A DNA stretch of 64,000 nt from positions 87,172,668 to 87,236,667 of the forward strand of contig NC_088203.1 in NCBI RefSeq assembly GCF_037126465.1, written 5' to 3'. Made by a program: the position numbers and the translations under genes. The notes beneath the pieces are model-generated. The model was not told the origin of the DNA. It saw only the letters and a list, made by a program, of their open reading frames with translations, and ran no database searches. This DNA comes from Ornithodoros turicata (taxonomy: Eukaryota > Arthropoda > Arachnida > Ixodida > Argasidae). Each line of letters opens with the position of its first letter. Position 1 is the first letter of the stretch. This document shows, one piece after another, positions 32,685-43,137 of this stretch.

Positions 32685-33400
32685 TGAAATTGCGCGCGTG
32701 GCCCAGAGGAACGATCATGGGGGCTGACGGATGCCACGAGACTGCTCAGGCTCTGGATGTCGGCCCTTAGTAAGTCGAGGTCAGGTTGAGGTGGCTCAGG
32801 TTGCCCCGGGAACGTAGAGCACGCGTTCCTAGGCGGCGGAGAGAGCCCATGGCTTGCCGGTGTGGCAAGGGCGCAAAGGGAGGGTTGGGCGACCTCCATA
32901 ATTTTGTTCGCGTGCAGGGCCAACTCACTGAGGGAGAGGTTCGAAGTGGTGGTCAAGATCATTTGTACCGCCGGAGGCAGACGCTGGAGGAAAAGTTCCT
33001 TCAGAAAAGATTCGTCAAAGGTGGCTGCCCGATCGCCGAGGAGGACCTGCAAGTGGCGGAATTGGGACGGTCGTCTGTCCCCGAGGTCCTCGCCTGACAA
33101 CAGTTGTTGAAAACGCCGACGTTCGGAGGCCGTAGTGCGTTTGATGATGGCTGCTTTTAAGGTGTCGTAAGGTGTTGTGCCCATCGGTGCGCACAGAATG
33201 TCGGCAACGTCGGAGGCGACCTCAGGTGGTAGAGAGGAGACGACATGTTGGTGTCTAGTAGCCTGTGTTGCTATACCTGCGAGCTGGAACTGGCACTCGG
33301 CTTGGACAAACCAGGGGCGGATTACTGGCCACTTGTCGGTGCGTAGTGCAGCGTCGTCTCCATAGTAACGCGTGCTGCACGTGACCCGCTTCGTCGTCAG
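32510..33400 (-). pseudogene. Gag (gypsy), N-terminus missing
   Basis: Open on the minus strand from about 33400 (RTDKWPVIRPWFVQAECQF) through YDTLKAAIIKRTTASERRRF, QQLLSGEDLGDRRPSQF and LKELFLQRLPPAVQMIL to a degenerate zinc knuckle (CWYHWSFGAQARNC). The order and motifs match the Gag at 40102-40988. The usual initiator region is absent; the ATG at 33184 is internal. Confidence 0.8.
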
Positions 33401-33420
33401 AAGGAAGAAGTGACCTTACT

Positions 33421-34353
33421 CGCAGCCTGCCACCGTCGCCGGGCGTGTGGCGTTCATTGCCATTGGGCGAGGAGGTCAGCCGACGCAAAACGCTGCGATG
33501 TTCGTCGTTGAAAATGGCGCTTGTGTACGCGTTTCTAGTGGAACAAGAAGCCGCTTCAGTGAAGTCAACGAGGAGATTTCGTGTTCACAAGGATGTCTTC
33601 ACGTGGTTGTCAGATTAGCAGTTTGTTTCCTTCTTACTGTCCAAAGCCTCGTGTATACACATACAGGATGTATGTGGAAACATGGACATGACATCGAGTG
33701 TTTCCCATGTAGAGAATGTTATCACCCTCATAAGCTGAGTTACTGTGTTTGTAACCCACCATTGTGAAGTTGACATTTCAACATGACATGACATTTCTTT
33801 ATTTATGAAATATTTGGACACTGCAATAAAAAAAATAAAAGAAAAACTAGCAATACTTGCCCTATTCATATGTATGCTTTTTCTGCAGAAGCTTGTGCGC
33901 AAAACATTGTGATATTGGAACCAGTTCCTACGGGAATGAGCCAGCACATATTTTATTGTCCGTATTGTTAGTAATTCTGATTGGCATACCTAGCATCGGC
34001 GGTCAATGCTTCCTGCGGCCCGCCGTTGTTTTTCCACCATTCTCCTTCGTCCTTCAAGGAGTTGGTGCGATATTGATGGTGACACCTGCCTCCTCCTCCG
34101 TCGACATCTGCCTCCACTCCGCACATTTTGAGCTTGGCTGCTTGCTGTGGCCGGCAACTCTCTGGAAGCCCCAGCAGGCTGTGTGTCGCCCTGAGCTCTT
34201 ACCCGAATAACTGCTTAGTTTAGAACTAAAAAGGAGGAGGAGGTCACTCGAAAAGCTCAGCAAGCACACCGTGTCCACCAAATAACTTTATCCTCGTCAG
34301 TATAGCAATCTTCGACGCGGCGTATAGTTATGGTGAGCTAGAAGGACTGGTGT
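33421..34353. other. Unassigned spacer
   Basis: AT-rich with an A/T-rich tail at 33780-33845 that may be the end of a LINE. No recognisable coding sequence. Confidence 0.4.
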
Positions 34354-35247
34354 GTTGAACGCAGTGTTGTACCCGTTACCGAAATATGGTATCGCGATAC
34401 CGATACTCGTTACTTGAGTAAAAAGTATCGAAATACCGATATCGATACTTCTTTTGTAAAGTAACGAAGTACCGCTACCGTTACTAAAAAAAGTAACGCG
34501 ATACTTTAGGCGATACTTTTGTTTGAAATACAGGGATAGTGCAACATGGAAATATCGCTTACGTGAACAGTTCTGCAGTGAAAAGACAGCATATTTCATA
34601 TGTAGCTCGGAAACGTTATGCTTGACTTTTAGCAATAGCTGGTTCTTGAAATCGTCTTCTGTTATCCTTGCAAGCTGTGGTGTCTCCGGCAGCTGACAGA
34701 AGCCAGTGTGACAATTACGTTATAGTGTCAGGCCCACACATACCATGAAGTTCAATGACCCAGGAATCCTATCTGAAGTTTACAATGCCACAGTATATGT
34801 GAGTGTGACTCAGTGCGACACGGCAGCTTAGCAGTGCAATTTAGAGCGCACTGTTAAAGAACTTGACCTCTGTTCGTTGACCTCAACTCTTTTGTTGAAC
34901 ACAGCGTGGTTATTTCCTTCAGTTTCAAAGAAAAACAGTGAACACGTGTTTGGTATAATTTCATAATTCCGGTTACGGAGCACGTAGGCGTGTCCACAAG
35001 CTTCTTGTCGAGGGCTAGGCGGACCATTGACAATGAATAAGAGTAAGAAATATGGTCGGTGAAGAAAGAGTGGGGCACTAAAAAGTATCGGTATCGGTAA
35101 CGATGCGTTACCATAAATGCGTAACGGAAATACTTTTCCGATACTGATTTTAAAAAGTATCGCCGATACGCACTCAGATACCGAAAAAGTATCGATTACT
35201 GTAACGGCGTTACTTGTAACGGCGATACGTACAACACTGGTTGAACG
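34354..35247. mobile_element. hAT-type non-autonomous element, 878 bp
   Basis: The element is 34362-35239. Ends CAGTGTTGTAC and GTACAACACTG are exact inverted repeats. They are flanked by a perfect 8-bp target duplication GTTGAACG (34354-34361 and 35240-35247). Subterminal zones are packed with AAAGTATCG, GTAACG and GATACCGATA motifs in both orientations. No transposase ORF. End sequence and duplication length fit hAT. Confidence 0.92.
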
Positions 35248-36431
35248 GCGGTTGCAAACGGGTCGTGCCGACGGGCCCGCCGACAGGTGGCTACGAAGGG
35301 CTCGGCTCGCTCACGCTGCGCGCGCCCTCGTGGTCACGTGGCCCTATGTGCAAAGAGCAACGTGGCGAACCCCAGAGTACCTGCGATAAGCGAAATTGAA
35401 GCAATACGCCGCAAATTCTAGGGAAAGAAAGATGTGCGCGTGCTGGTGTGTCACGCTGATAAACTTGATAATCTGCTGAAAACGGGGCGTGCTTGAAGTC
35501 AGTGCAGGGTTCTGTCTAGGAATTGGCAGTGATGCTTTTGTTTTTAATGTATGCTAGAGGTAGCGCCTTAATGTTCAGGAAGAAAATGTCAGTCGATGAT
35601 TCTCCCGTTTTGGCACATTACAAGAAGGTGGCGAAATTTTCGCTACAGTATTTTGAGTTACCTGGTTACGTTTGGATTTCGTTATACATCCCGTTTCACG
35701 CTGCTCGTAGTGTGTGAATGCAGCTTGTGTGCGACACGTTAAGGTATCCTTGGAATTCTTTGGTGTGAATAAGTTTCGCACATAGAGACACACTGAGATT
35801 TATTATAATAAATGTTCTGGAAATCAACTGATGTCGTTCCCGCGGAGATCAGCTATTTTCCATTTTCGGATATGTAGCGATACATGTTAATACATTCAGA
35901 GTGTTTGAAATTGTCGAGGAACTGATACCTAAACCAACTCGTGTCACCCAATTACAGAAAATGAAGAATCATCAGAAATTTACGTTTCTATGACCAGAAG
36001 GTGTCTGTTCAAAATCTATGAACAGAAGGTGTTTGACTGAGAAAAAAAAATACAGAAAATACTCATTCAATTATGCCTTTCTGAATAAGGAATGTGGCAC
36101 AGAAAAGAGAGGTTGTAGGAACTGTAGGAACAGAGGAACTGTAGAAATGTAAATGGAACGCTGCTTGATCGTTGCATTGCCGTGGTTGTCCGGCTTCAAA
36201 GACAAATATGTGGATACAGTTTTACCGCGAAACCATTGGGGAAGGCGTAGCATTGAATCGATACAAGCTAGTAACAACAGCCGGTGATCTTGCCTTATTT
36301 AGTGATTCTAATCTTGCCAGATGCCATCAACATTGCCGAAATGATGCAGTACATCGCTCTCAAAAAAGTATAAGCAGCATCATTGAGACTCCTTGAAAAG
36401 GGATTGCGAGGATGAGTACGACAATCAGTAA
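35248..36431. other. Unassigned spacer
   Basis: Nothing recognised. The ORFs are short and motif-free. Confidence 0.5.
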
Positions 36432-36637
36432 ATTCTACACGGGGCCAGTGCTATGGGTATGCGGGGCCTGGAGCAAAGGCACATCGCGGGGCCTGTTTCA
36501 CACGATTAAGTGCATACTTGATATTTAAAAAAATAAGTAATCCCTGGTTGAAGGCTTTGTGCGCGGGGTCTATGCAAGCGCGGGCCTTAAGACGGTCGCC
36601 TTACTCCCCCGCCACTATCGCCGGCCCTGATTCTACA
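36432..36637. mobile_element. hAT MITE, 190 bp
   Basis: The element is 36440-36629, with left end CGGGGCCAGTGCTATGGG and right end CCACTATCGCCGGCCCTG (reverse complement CAGGGCCGGCGATAGTGG). A perfect 8-bp target duplication ATTCTACA lies at 36432-36439 and 36630-36637. Confidence 0.88.
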
Positions 36638-38718
36638 CGAGGTAACCATTGTGAACATCGTAGGATGAGGTTGAATTCCAAGTGGCACACATATTCCAAA
36701 GATAACTGACGTGATTTTTAGTTACTTGTGGAGGTAATCGCACTCTAGTCGCAACCGCATGCACATCGTGCACACACATACATGGGATGATGATAGGACC
36801 CGCAATTAACCACCGCCGGTACATTGCTTTTCCAGAAGATCGTTCGCTCTACCGGTACCGTACACGAACTGGACAAAAGCGCTTGTTACAGAAAACTAGA
36901 GCTGCGTACAGTATATGGTTGTGCATCGAAAATGACATCCTACAGTAATTACTTATCACAGTTGCGCGATGGCATTCACACCAGCAACATGATGGGTGCC
37001 AACTGTCAAGGGCACTTGAGTAAACTAAGACGCCCATCGACCAAACTTTTTCTCAAGTGAGAGTATCCAAATGGCACTGAAAGCGTCACGCAACATTACA
37101 TAAGGACTAGCATGAACAATGAGTTAGCTCGAACTGCAGACTGTGGTGACTAGATTAAGTATTGTTCATGTAAGACCACTTCTGTCATGGGAAGAGCCAG
37201 GATATTTTGAGCGACGATTGTGCAGTCTACTTGCTTGACACTTTAGCGCCAAAAATCTACAGCGAACTACGGAAAGGTCATAAAAAAGAAAGTACTCCAA
37301 GTATCACAAGAAATATCTGTAACATAAGTACTGTAAAGAGTCCCTAAATTTGGAGACAGATTCACGTGAGTTGCAGTACTCCAGACCTCGTTAGGACATT
37401 TCACATCTCTACCTGCAATTCAGCACTTCGGCAGCTTGTTCTTCCATACCTTAATTTCGGCACACTCAAATATTCCACATTTGTCTCTAGAAAAACGCTT
37501 TATCTGTCCGCGTTATCACGTATTGTGGCCTGTGACGAATGTCGCTGCTTTCTTTTCCTTTTTCTTTCTTATTGATAAAGAAATGCTTTCCGCGCGCGAA
37601 TGAACTACCCACGATTGAAATGCCCCGTTGTTTCATGATGTATCACTATTTTTTTTTTTTTTTGTTAGAACCTTGAGAACTAATAATACTTTCTCACTGC
37701 CTGCACCTTCCCACGTTACAGCTTGAGAATAACCGCAGAAAAAAAGCACTCTGACGCAGGGCAGTACATAGATACTTTATTTTTTTCTCATTGGCATCTC
37801 CAACTTTAGCTACGTTCTTCCATTCTTGTTATTGGGCACTCGTGCCCAACAGATGACACATGAAGCAGCACACATTCAACAGCACACATACACTTTACAC
37901 CAAATGATTGGTCTCCGAAACCGCACTTCCTTTATTTTGTGTACTCTCATTCGAAAAAGAATAGCTAGCGACAGGAAGTGATTTTATGCGGTTGTAATGT
38001 GGACAGCAGGTGCACTATCGCCGAAATTCTTGACATTCTATCCTGTGTGCTTGTCTAACAAAACGTTTATTTTGCACCAGTACACCACCTTAACGTTCCA
38101 GTACAGGGAGAATAGTATGGCAAATAGACGTCAGGAGGCTTATTACACAAACACAACAAGTACTGATGCTACATCTATTGTAGCCGCACTCAGTAATTTA
38201 TTTACATGAAATGCATTGTGGAGTGTAGGACATATAGGAGTGGTAACATTATTTGATGAAGCACTGGTCGGCGAAGCATAGTACCTGTTCCAAAGCACTG
38301 CACGCCTCTGCGTTTCTGATCCGGACCATACCCGAAGCGACTAAGATTTACCCAACCACCGAGAACTGAGCTGGACCACTACACCTTGATCGCCCTCTCC
38401 GTTTCGAGCGATCGAGGGACCGCTGGGCAAAAGACTCATACCACTTCTCTGCTCCTCCGCGGCCGGACACGATGTGAAAGGGGACTGCTCACAAAAACAA
38501 ACAAAAAGGCTGGGCAACGACTCAGGGCCCGGGACTGTTCGGAGTGGACACGAATCCGAAGCGCGCTTGACATAAATAGGGCTGGGAGGCCCTAACCCTG
38601 CACGTTGTGTTGCTCGAGCCACACCAGCTCATTTTAAGTGCTCTAAGGTTTCCAAAAACTGTGCTAAAAAGATGTGTGAAAATTTAATATCCACGATGCG
38701 TCTATGCCGACATGCGGT
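36638..38718. other. Unassigned spacer
   Basis: A long T run at about 37651-37665. No gene-like signal. Confidence 0.5.
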
Positions 38719-38944
38719 GCTTATACCGGTAGCACCCCGATTCGTCCAAATGTTTATTTCGTCCAAGTATTCACAACGTACAAGTACTCAGCACGTCCGA
38801 AAAAAATTGGACATAGTGGGCATTGGACGAACTGAACCAAAGGGGGGAAAACTTGACCAACCCGTCCAAATAACCGTACCGTCCAAACGCTTGTTTCGTC
38901 CGAAAAGAGGAGGATCTCCGAATGCGAGTGAACAATTGCTCCAT

Positions 38945-39185
38945 TTACGATTGAATGTAGGATTTAAACATTCACACCGAAAGATGCCATGCCATACACC
39001 AAGTAAAACGAAAAACAAATGCTCAGCCTGCTCTGTTTATTTATTTTTCTTTCTTTCTTTCTTTTTCATTCCAACAATTGACTTATTAGTTGAAGGTAAG
39101 ATTTAAACATTCCCACTGAAAGATGTTATACACCGAGTAAAACGAGAAACAAATGCTCAGCCTGCTCCGTTTAGTTTTTTTTTTT
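38945..39185 (+). repeat. Tandem duplication inside the MULE
   Basis: GATTTAAACATTC, then CC.CTGAAAGATG, TACACC.AGTAAAACGA and AACAAATGCTCAGCCTGCTC occur twice, about 145 bp apart, each followed by a T-rich tract. Confidence 0.75.
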
Positions 39186-39205
39186 TCCTTTGAACAACTA
39201 ACTTA

Positions 39206-39790
39206 TTAGTTAGCATGGCCCAGCAAGTGAGACATGCGCTGCAGGTATGCCTTGATGACATGAGCAAACTGCTCTGTTACGTCTGTGAAGGGTGCTTCGT
39301 TTCCCAGCATCATTTCCCCTGAGCTGTATTTTCCGTACGCCCATGAGAAGGAAGAGCGAGCCTCTTGTGTCGTCTTGTCTTGTGTCGTCGTCTTGTGTCG
39401 AGCCTGCTTGGCGAAGCCCCGTTCAACAGCAGCCGAATGCGTACCTGCAAATGGCGGTAAGAAGCATGAATACAAAGAGAGCAAGCGAGGAAGTATATAT
39501 GCTATATTCTATTAATTATCATGACGATGTTCCCTGATTATGCGAATTTGTTGCTTACCTGGTTGTGCTTACATTGTGTATGGTTGACTCAAATTCGACG
39601 AGGAACTTCGAAAACGTCATGTGGGGTTGGCTCTTGAATTTCATGCGCAGCGAATTATGCCACCCTTCGGCGTGATCGTTTGTGCGGAGATCGTCCTCAT
39701 CCGCAAACTAATTCCAGAGATGAACGTTGGTAAGCCACTGCCGCTCGAAGTAGTCTACGTAAAGGCAAAGGGCCGCAAGTTCCCTTTCAG
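39206..39790 (-). pseudogene. MULE transposase C-terminus, two exons, broken
   Basis: The minus strand from about 39790 reads YVDYFERQWLTNVHLWN, a stop codon, then FADEDDLRTNDHAEGWHNSL, the RTN..EGWHN motif near the C-terminus of MULE transposases. It continues KFKSQPHMTFSKFLVEFE to a splice donor AG/GTAAGC at about 39558. After an acceptor TTTGCAG at about 39446, the last exon runs THSAAVERGF to LSHLLGHAN and a stop at 39206. The in-frame TAG and absence of the DDE core show it is dead. It identifies the family of the surrounding inverted-repeat element. Confidence 0.7.
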
Positions 39791-39967
39791 ATCCCTAGAT
39801 GTTTCCAAGAAAGATCACTGACATTGGGAAACGCGGTACGTAGCGAGAACACAGTTATAGAAAACAACACATCGTTAACTGGACGGTCACTGTAGGTCAG
39901 CGGTCCTGTGAACGGGTTTGTGTTTTCTGTGATTCCCCGTTTGATCGATAATCCATTTGCTTTCATG

Positions 39968-40120
39968 TGTAGAGCGAGAAATGAGGCGACCAGGCTCTAC
40001 TGAGGTTGATGGGTTTAATGACGGTTAATGGCGATGAACCGAAAACGAAAGCTCGGGTCACGCGCAGTGCTGCGCGTAACCGATGGCGGTGCTGGTGATG
40101 ATTATGACGCTGCTGCTACA
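39968..40120 (-). repeat. 3' LTR of the gag-only element
   Basis: 153 bp, TGTAGAGCG...GCTGCTACA, identical to 41028-41180. Confidence 0.95.
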
Positions 40121-40988
40121 GGGCTCCCCCCCCGTGGCGGATGACAAGGCTGGCGAGGAGGGCCGAGGTTGGCGGAAAGGTCGGGCGCCGAGGCCAAGGA
40201 GTGCAGGAGCAGGACCCGAGGCGGCGGGCGGCTCGTAGTGGGCGAGCTGCGGCGCCCAATGCACTCGACGTGGAGGGGGAGGAATGCTGGAGACAGGAGC
40301 TGAGCACGGACGTAGGGAGGGCGGGTCGGGCGATACCAGAGGTGCCGACTCCAGGAATGAAGGACGTCCACCGGTGGAGGGGAGGTGCGGGGGGCCAGGG
40401 CGGCAACTGCTCCTGGAGATGGAAGGCCAGCAAAATCCATAATACGGTCCGCCATCTTCGCCAAGTCATCCAGGCGGGAATTTTCGCCAGCGGCCAGGAT
40501 CATGCGGACATTTATTTGTTAGGCGGTTATTTGCCGCGTTGTAGGAAGAGTTCGCGTAGTAGTGAGTCGTCCGTGGTAGGGTTGCCGGCGAGGTCGCGCA
40601 TGCGGCGTAGGAGCTGTGTGGGCCGTCGATCGCCGAGCTCTTCCCTGTTCAGAAGCTGCTGCAATCGCCGCTCCTCCGAAGCAGATGTACGGCGAATTAA
40701 CTCGTCCCGTAAGGTGTCGTAGGGCAACTCGGGGTGAGGGTGGATGATTAGGTCGCGGACTTCCGCCGCAGCTTCGGGAGGAAGGTTTGCGATGGCGTGG
40801 CCAAACCTTGAGGCTTGAGAAGTGACGCGGCGTCCGTCGAAGAGAACCTCCGCCTGCGCAAACCACAGCTGAGGGTCGGAGATGGAGAAAGGCGGCAGGC
40901 GGAGCGGTGCCACAGAAGCCTCAAGCGGTGGAAGTGGCGGTGGCCGGCTGGGAGGCGAAGGGCTGGTGGAGTGCTGGTCACCGTTCAT
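40102..40988 (-). pseudogene. Gag of the young LTR element, frameshifted
   Basis: The first ORF (40988 to 40527, 153 codons) starts at an ATG close to the primer site and reads RLPPFSISDPQLWFAQAEVL, LPPEAAAEVRDLI, YDTLRDELIRRTSASEERRL and LRELFLQR before a premature stop. The remainder (40503 to about 40102) continues in another frame with RLDDLAKMADRIMDFAG and a Pro/Ser-rich tail. These are the capsid-like and C-terminal parts of Ty3/gypsy Gag. The zinc knuckle and everything downstream are missing. The first ORF could still be translated as a truncated capsid-like protein. Confidence 0.85.
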
Positions 40989-41010
40989 GATGGTGGAACG
41001 CTAAGACATC

Positions 41011-41027
41011 ACGTCCGGGTCACCAGT
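41011..41027 (-). promoter_or_regulatory. Primer binding site of the gag-only element
   Basis: The minus strand reads TGGTGACCCGGACGT, two bases inside the LTR. It resembles the tRNA-Trp 3'-end complement used by some retroelements (TGGTGACCCCGACG); the tRNA identity is inferred. Confidence 0.7.
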
Positions 41028-41180
41028 TGTAGAGCGAGAAATGAGGCGACCAGGCTCTACTGAGGTTGATGGGTTTAATGACGGTTAATGGCGATGAACC
41101 GAAAACGAAAGCTCGGGTCACGCGCAGTGCTGCGCGTAACCGATGGCGGTGCTGGTGATGATTATGACGCTGCTGCTACA
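41028..41180 (-). repeat. 5' LTR of the gag-only element
   Basis: 153 bp, identical to 39968-40120. Confidence 0.95.
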
Positions 41181-41476
41181 CATGAATACAGTCGCCTGCC
41201 ATTGACCCAGTGTCAAAATGGCCTGTGCTTTCATGAATGCAGCCATGCAGTCGCCTGCCGAAAGGAGCAGAGCCTTTGGGAATTCCCCCATTTGGACGAA
41301 ACGGGCTATTGGACGGTACGGGTATTGGACGCGCTGGGCAAGTTTCTCCTCGCCTGTTCATTTCGTCCAAGTGTTCAGTACGTCCGATTTTTTTCGGACG
41401 AATTAAATATTTGGACGTTGTGAGCACTTGGACGAAATAAACGTTTGGACGAAATGGGGCGTAACCGCTTATACCG

Positions 41477-42515
41477 TGGTGTCCCGGTAACGGTGATTAG
41501 TGGACCCCTTCCAGGAGACGGAATCCTGTCATGCTTGTGCCTGAATGATGGTCGTCGTATGAATAGAGATATTGAACGCAAGGAAAATAAGCAGCCAGGT
41601 TATAATTAAGCGATATAGTCACGGGACTGTGTGCTTTACATTTCCAAATGCGTCCTCCAAGTACCCATACCATACAATCAGAATCGCCCCCCCCCCTTTA
41701 CAACCACCAAATTTTTTGTGACACTCGCACCCTTTGTTTCCTACCCACCTGTAGTAGGGGTATTATTACAAGTGTAGTTTAGACGTGTGGCAGCAACGCT
41801 GCCTGCACGACTGTACTCTAAGACACCAAACGAAACCCATCGAAACAAGAACTTTATTTTTAAGATGAGGAATGGAGAGTGTTACAAGGCATTGAAAGCT
41901 GCCATGATGCGTTTGTATATTAATAATGTTATGTTGCAAGCATCATGCAGAAAGCGTGAGACAGCATAAGCAAACGAAAACGAAGTTGAACAGCGCGAGA
42001 GCTCGCGGCTCGTGACGCCGCGATAGGCCATCCACCGACGCTGTTTGATTTCTTAGTCAGCACGGTGCAAGGTTCCGCGTTTCACGGGAAGGCACGTGAC
42101 TTGAAGCAGAAGAGCATCTCGGAGCACCACAAAAATCGTTCCGCGAGGCGCGCAGCGAGCGTCAGCGCATCCACGTAAACAATCTTACGTCACCGGGTGC
42201 CATTTCCGCGACCACGCGCTCCCATGCATTGGATAGGCCGGTAAGCACACCAGTCCTTCTAGCTCACCATAGTATAGTGCACAGATCACCGTCCTCGTCT
42301 TCTACGAATGTAATGCTAAAATAAAATACGCACTGCATTCGCATTGCCTGATCCGTGCCTTACGTGCTCATCTAGCGAAGTATGTGCAAGAAGGTTTCTT
42401 TCCACGCGGTAACAAAATTTATATTTCTTAGAGGTAAATACAAAGTAAGTTAATGTCGTCAAATTTAGGCTTTTTGCTTGACAGACTTGCGTCTGCCATC
42501 GAGAGTAGCGTCATT
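41477..42515. other. Unassigned spacer
   Basis: A 9-10 nt C run at 41687. Otherwise only GC-rich sequence at 42000-42240. A 25-bp stretch at 42246-42272 is the inverse of 34334-34358. Confidence 0.45.
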
Positions 42516-42811
42516 GCTCCTCGCGCTGGCGAGGCTCGCCTACCCAGCGGACGACGGTGGCCTTACTGACCACTTCAGACCGTGCGTCGGCAGCACGCGC
42601 TTGCCCGACGGTGGGCGAAGGGGCTGGTGAATCCCCCATGAGTGAAGCGAAGGGGCGTTCAAATCACGTTCGGGTCACCAGTTTGGGTTGTCGCGACAAA
42701 GGGAAAACGTAGGAGACAACCACACAGGTTGATGGCTGACGAAAGAATGATTTATTGACGTGAGCGCCAGGTGGTGCGCACGCGATGGCCGATAAACTTT
42801 GTCGTCGCGCA
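42516..42811 (-). mobile_element. 5' end fragment of a Ty3/gypsy element (LTR, primer site, gag start)
   Basis: Minus-strand reading: partial LTR 42811-42684 (closely similar to 30020-30158), 3-nt spacer, primer site TGGTGACCCGAACGTG (42680-42665), then an ATG at about 42643 opening MGDSPAPSPTVGQARAADAR, a Gag N-terminus of 42 codons ending at a stop at about 42516. It is truncated on both sides. It supplies the part missing from the 30-33 kb element but is a separate insertion. Confidence 0.75.
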
Positions 42812-43137
42812 AATTTTTCCGGCCGCACCAGCCGCGCGTTCTCTCACATGGGTGGCGCGTGGTCTGAGTGCTGCGTCTCACGAGGGTTGCCACCAGGCCG
42901 GTATTATACCGGCACGGCCGGTTATTTGGGCGCTCTGCCGGGTGCCGGTAGGAAGGTGATACCAGCAGCCTTCTGCCGCTATTTGTGGCTCAGGACCTTT
43001 CATAAGGGCTTTCACGGGATTTTCCCTTCAACATTCACTGCAGCTTGAATAAACCTGGAACACAGACCCAGCTCCGCAGTCACCAGTCGTTTTCTTAGTT
43101 ATTCATTCTTCTTATTATTATCATTGTTATTTCTAGC
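42812..43137. other. GC-rich spacer between two repeats
   Basis: Multiple CCGGTA and GCCGGT motifs resemble the neighbouring MITE's subterminal motifs. It may be a broken related copy (CCGGTATTATACCGG palindrome at about 42899). Confidence 0.4.

Larger units (their letters stand above)
30020..33420 (-). mobile_element. Defective Ty3/gypsy retrotransposon, 3.4 kb, 5'-truncated
   Basis: Minus-strand order: gag (about 33400-32510), protease and linker (32684-32034), RT (32143-31060), then an abrupt join into integrase (about 31055-30400), a C-rich plus-strand tract (polypurine on the minus strand, 30160-30178) and the 3' LTR (30020-30158). The 5' LTR and gag start are missing; a fragment from another copy of the same family lies at 42516-42811. 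The RNase H body and integrase N-terminus are deleted. It carries several frameshifts and is not autonomous. Confidence 0.9.
39964..41184 (-). mobile_element. Young gag-only LTR retroelement, 1,213 bp, nested in the MULE
   Basis: The element is 39968-41180. The two 153-bp LTRs (39968-40120 and 41028-41180) appear identical along their whole length. A 4-bp target duplication CATG flanks it (39964-39967 and 41181-41184). Minus-strand primer site TGGTGACCCGGAC (41025 to 41013) lies 2 nt inside the 5' LTR. A polypurine tract (plus strand GGGCTCCCCCCCC at 40121) abuts the 3' LTR. The interior contains only a broken Gag, with no protease, RT or integrase. Identical LTRs imply very recent insertion, so an active partner must supply enzymes in trans. 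Confidence 0.95.
38719..41476 (-). mobile_element. MULE-type DNA transposon with long inverted repeats
   Basis: The element is 38729-41466, flanked by a 10-bp duplication GCTTATACCG (38719-38728 and 41467-41476), within the 9-10 bp range of MULEs. About 200-bp inverted repeats at both ends are built from CGTCCAA, TTTCGTCC and CGTCCGAAAAAAAT motifs and are clearly related but diverged. The interior encodes a decayed MULE transposase C-terminus on the minus strand. A 1.2-kb LTR element (39968-41180) is nested inside, so the MULE itself was about 1.5 kb and presumably internally deleted. Confidence 0.8.

Noticed and set aside
40141..40722. 193-codon plus-strand ORF
   Set aside because: Antisense shadow of Gag in the young LTR element.
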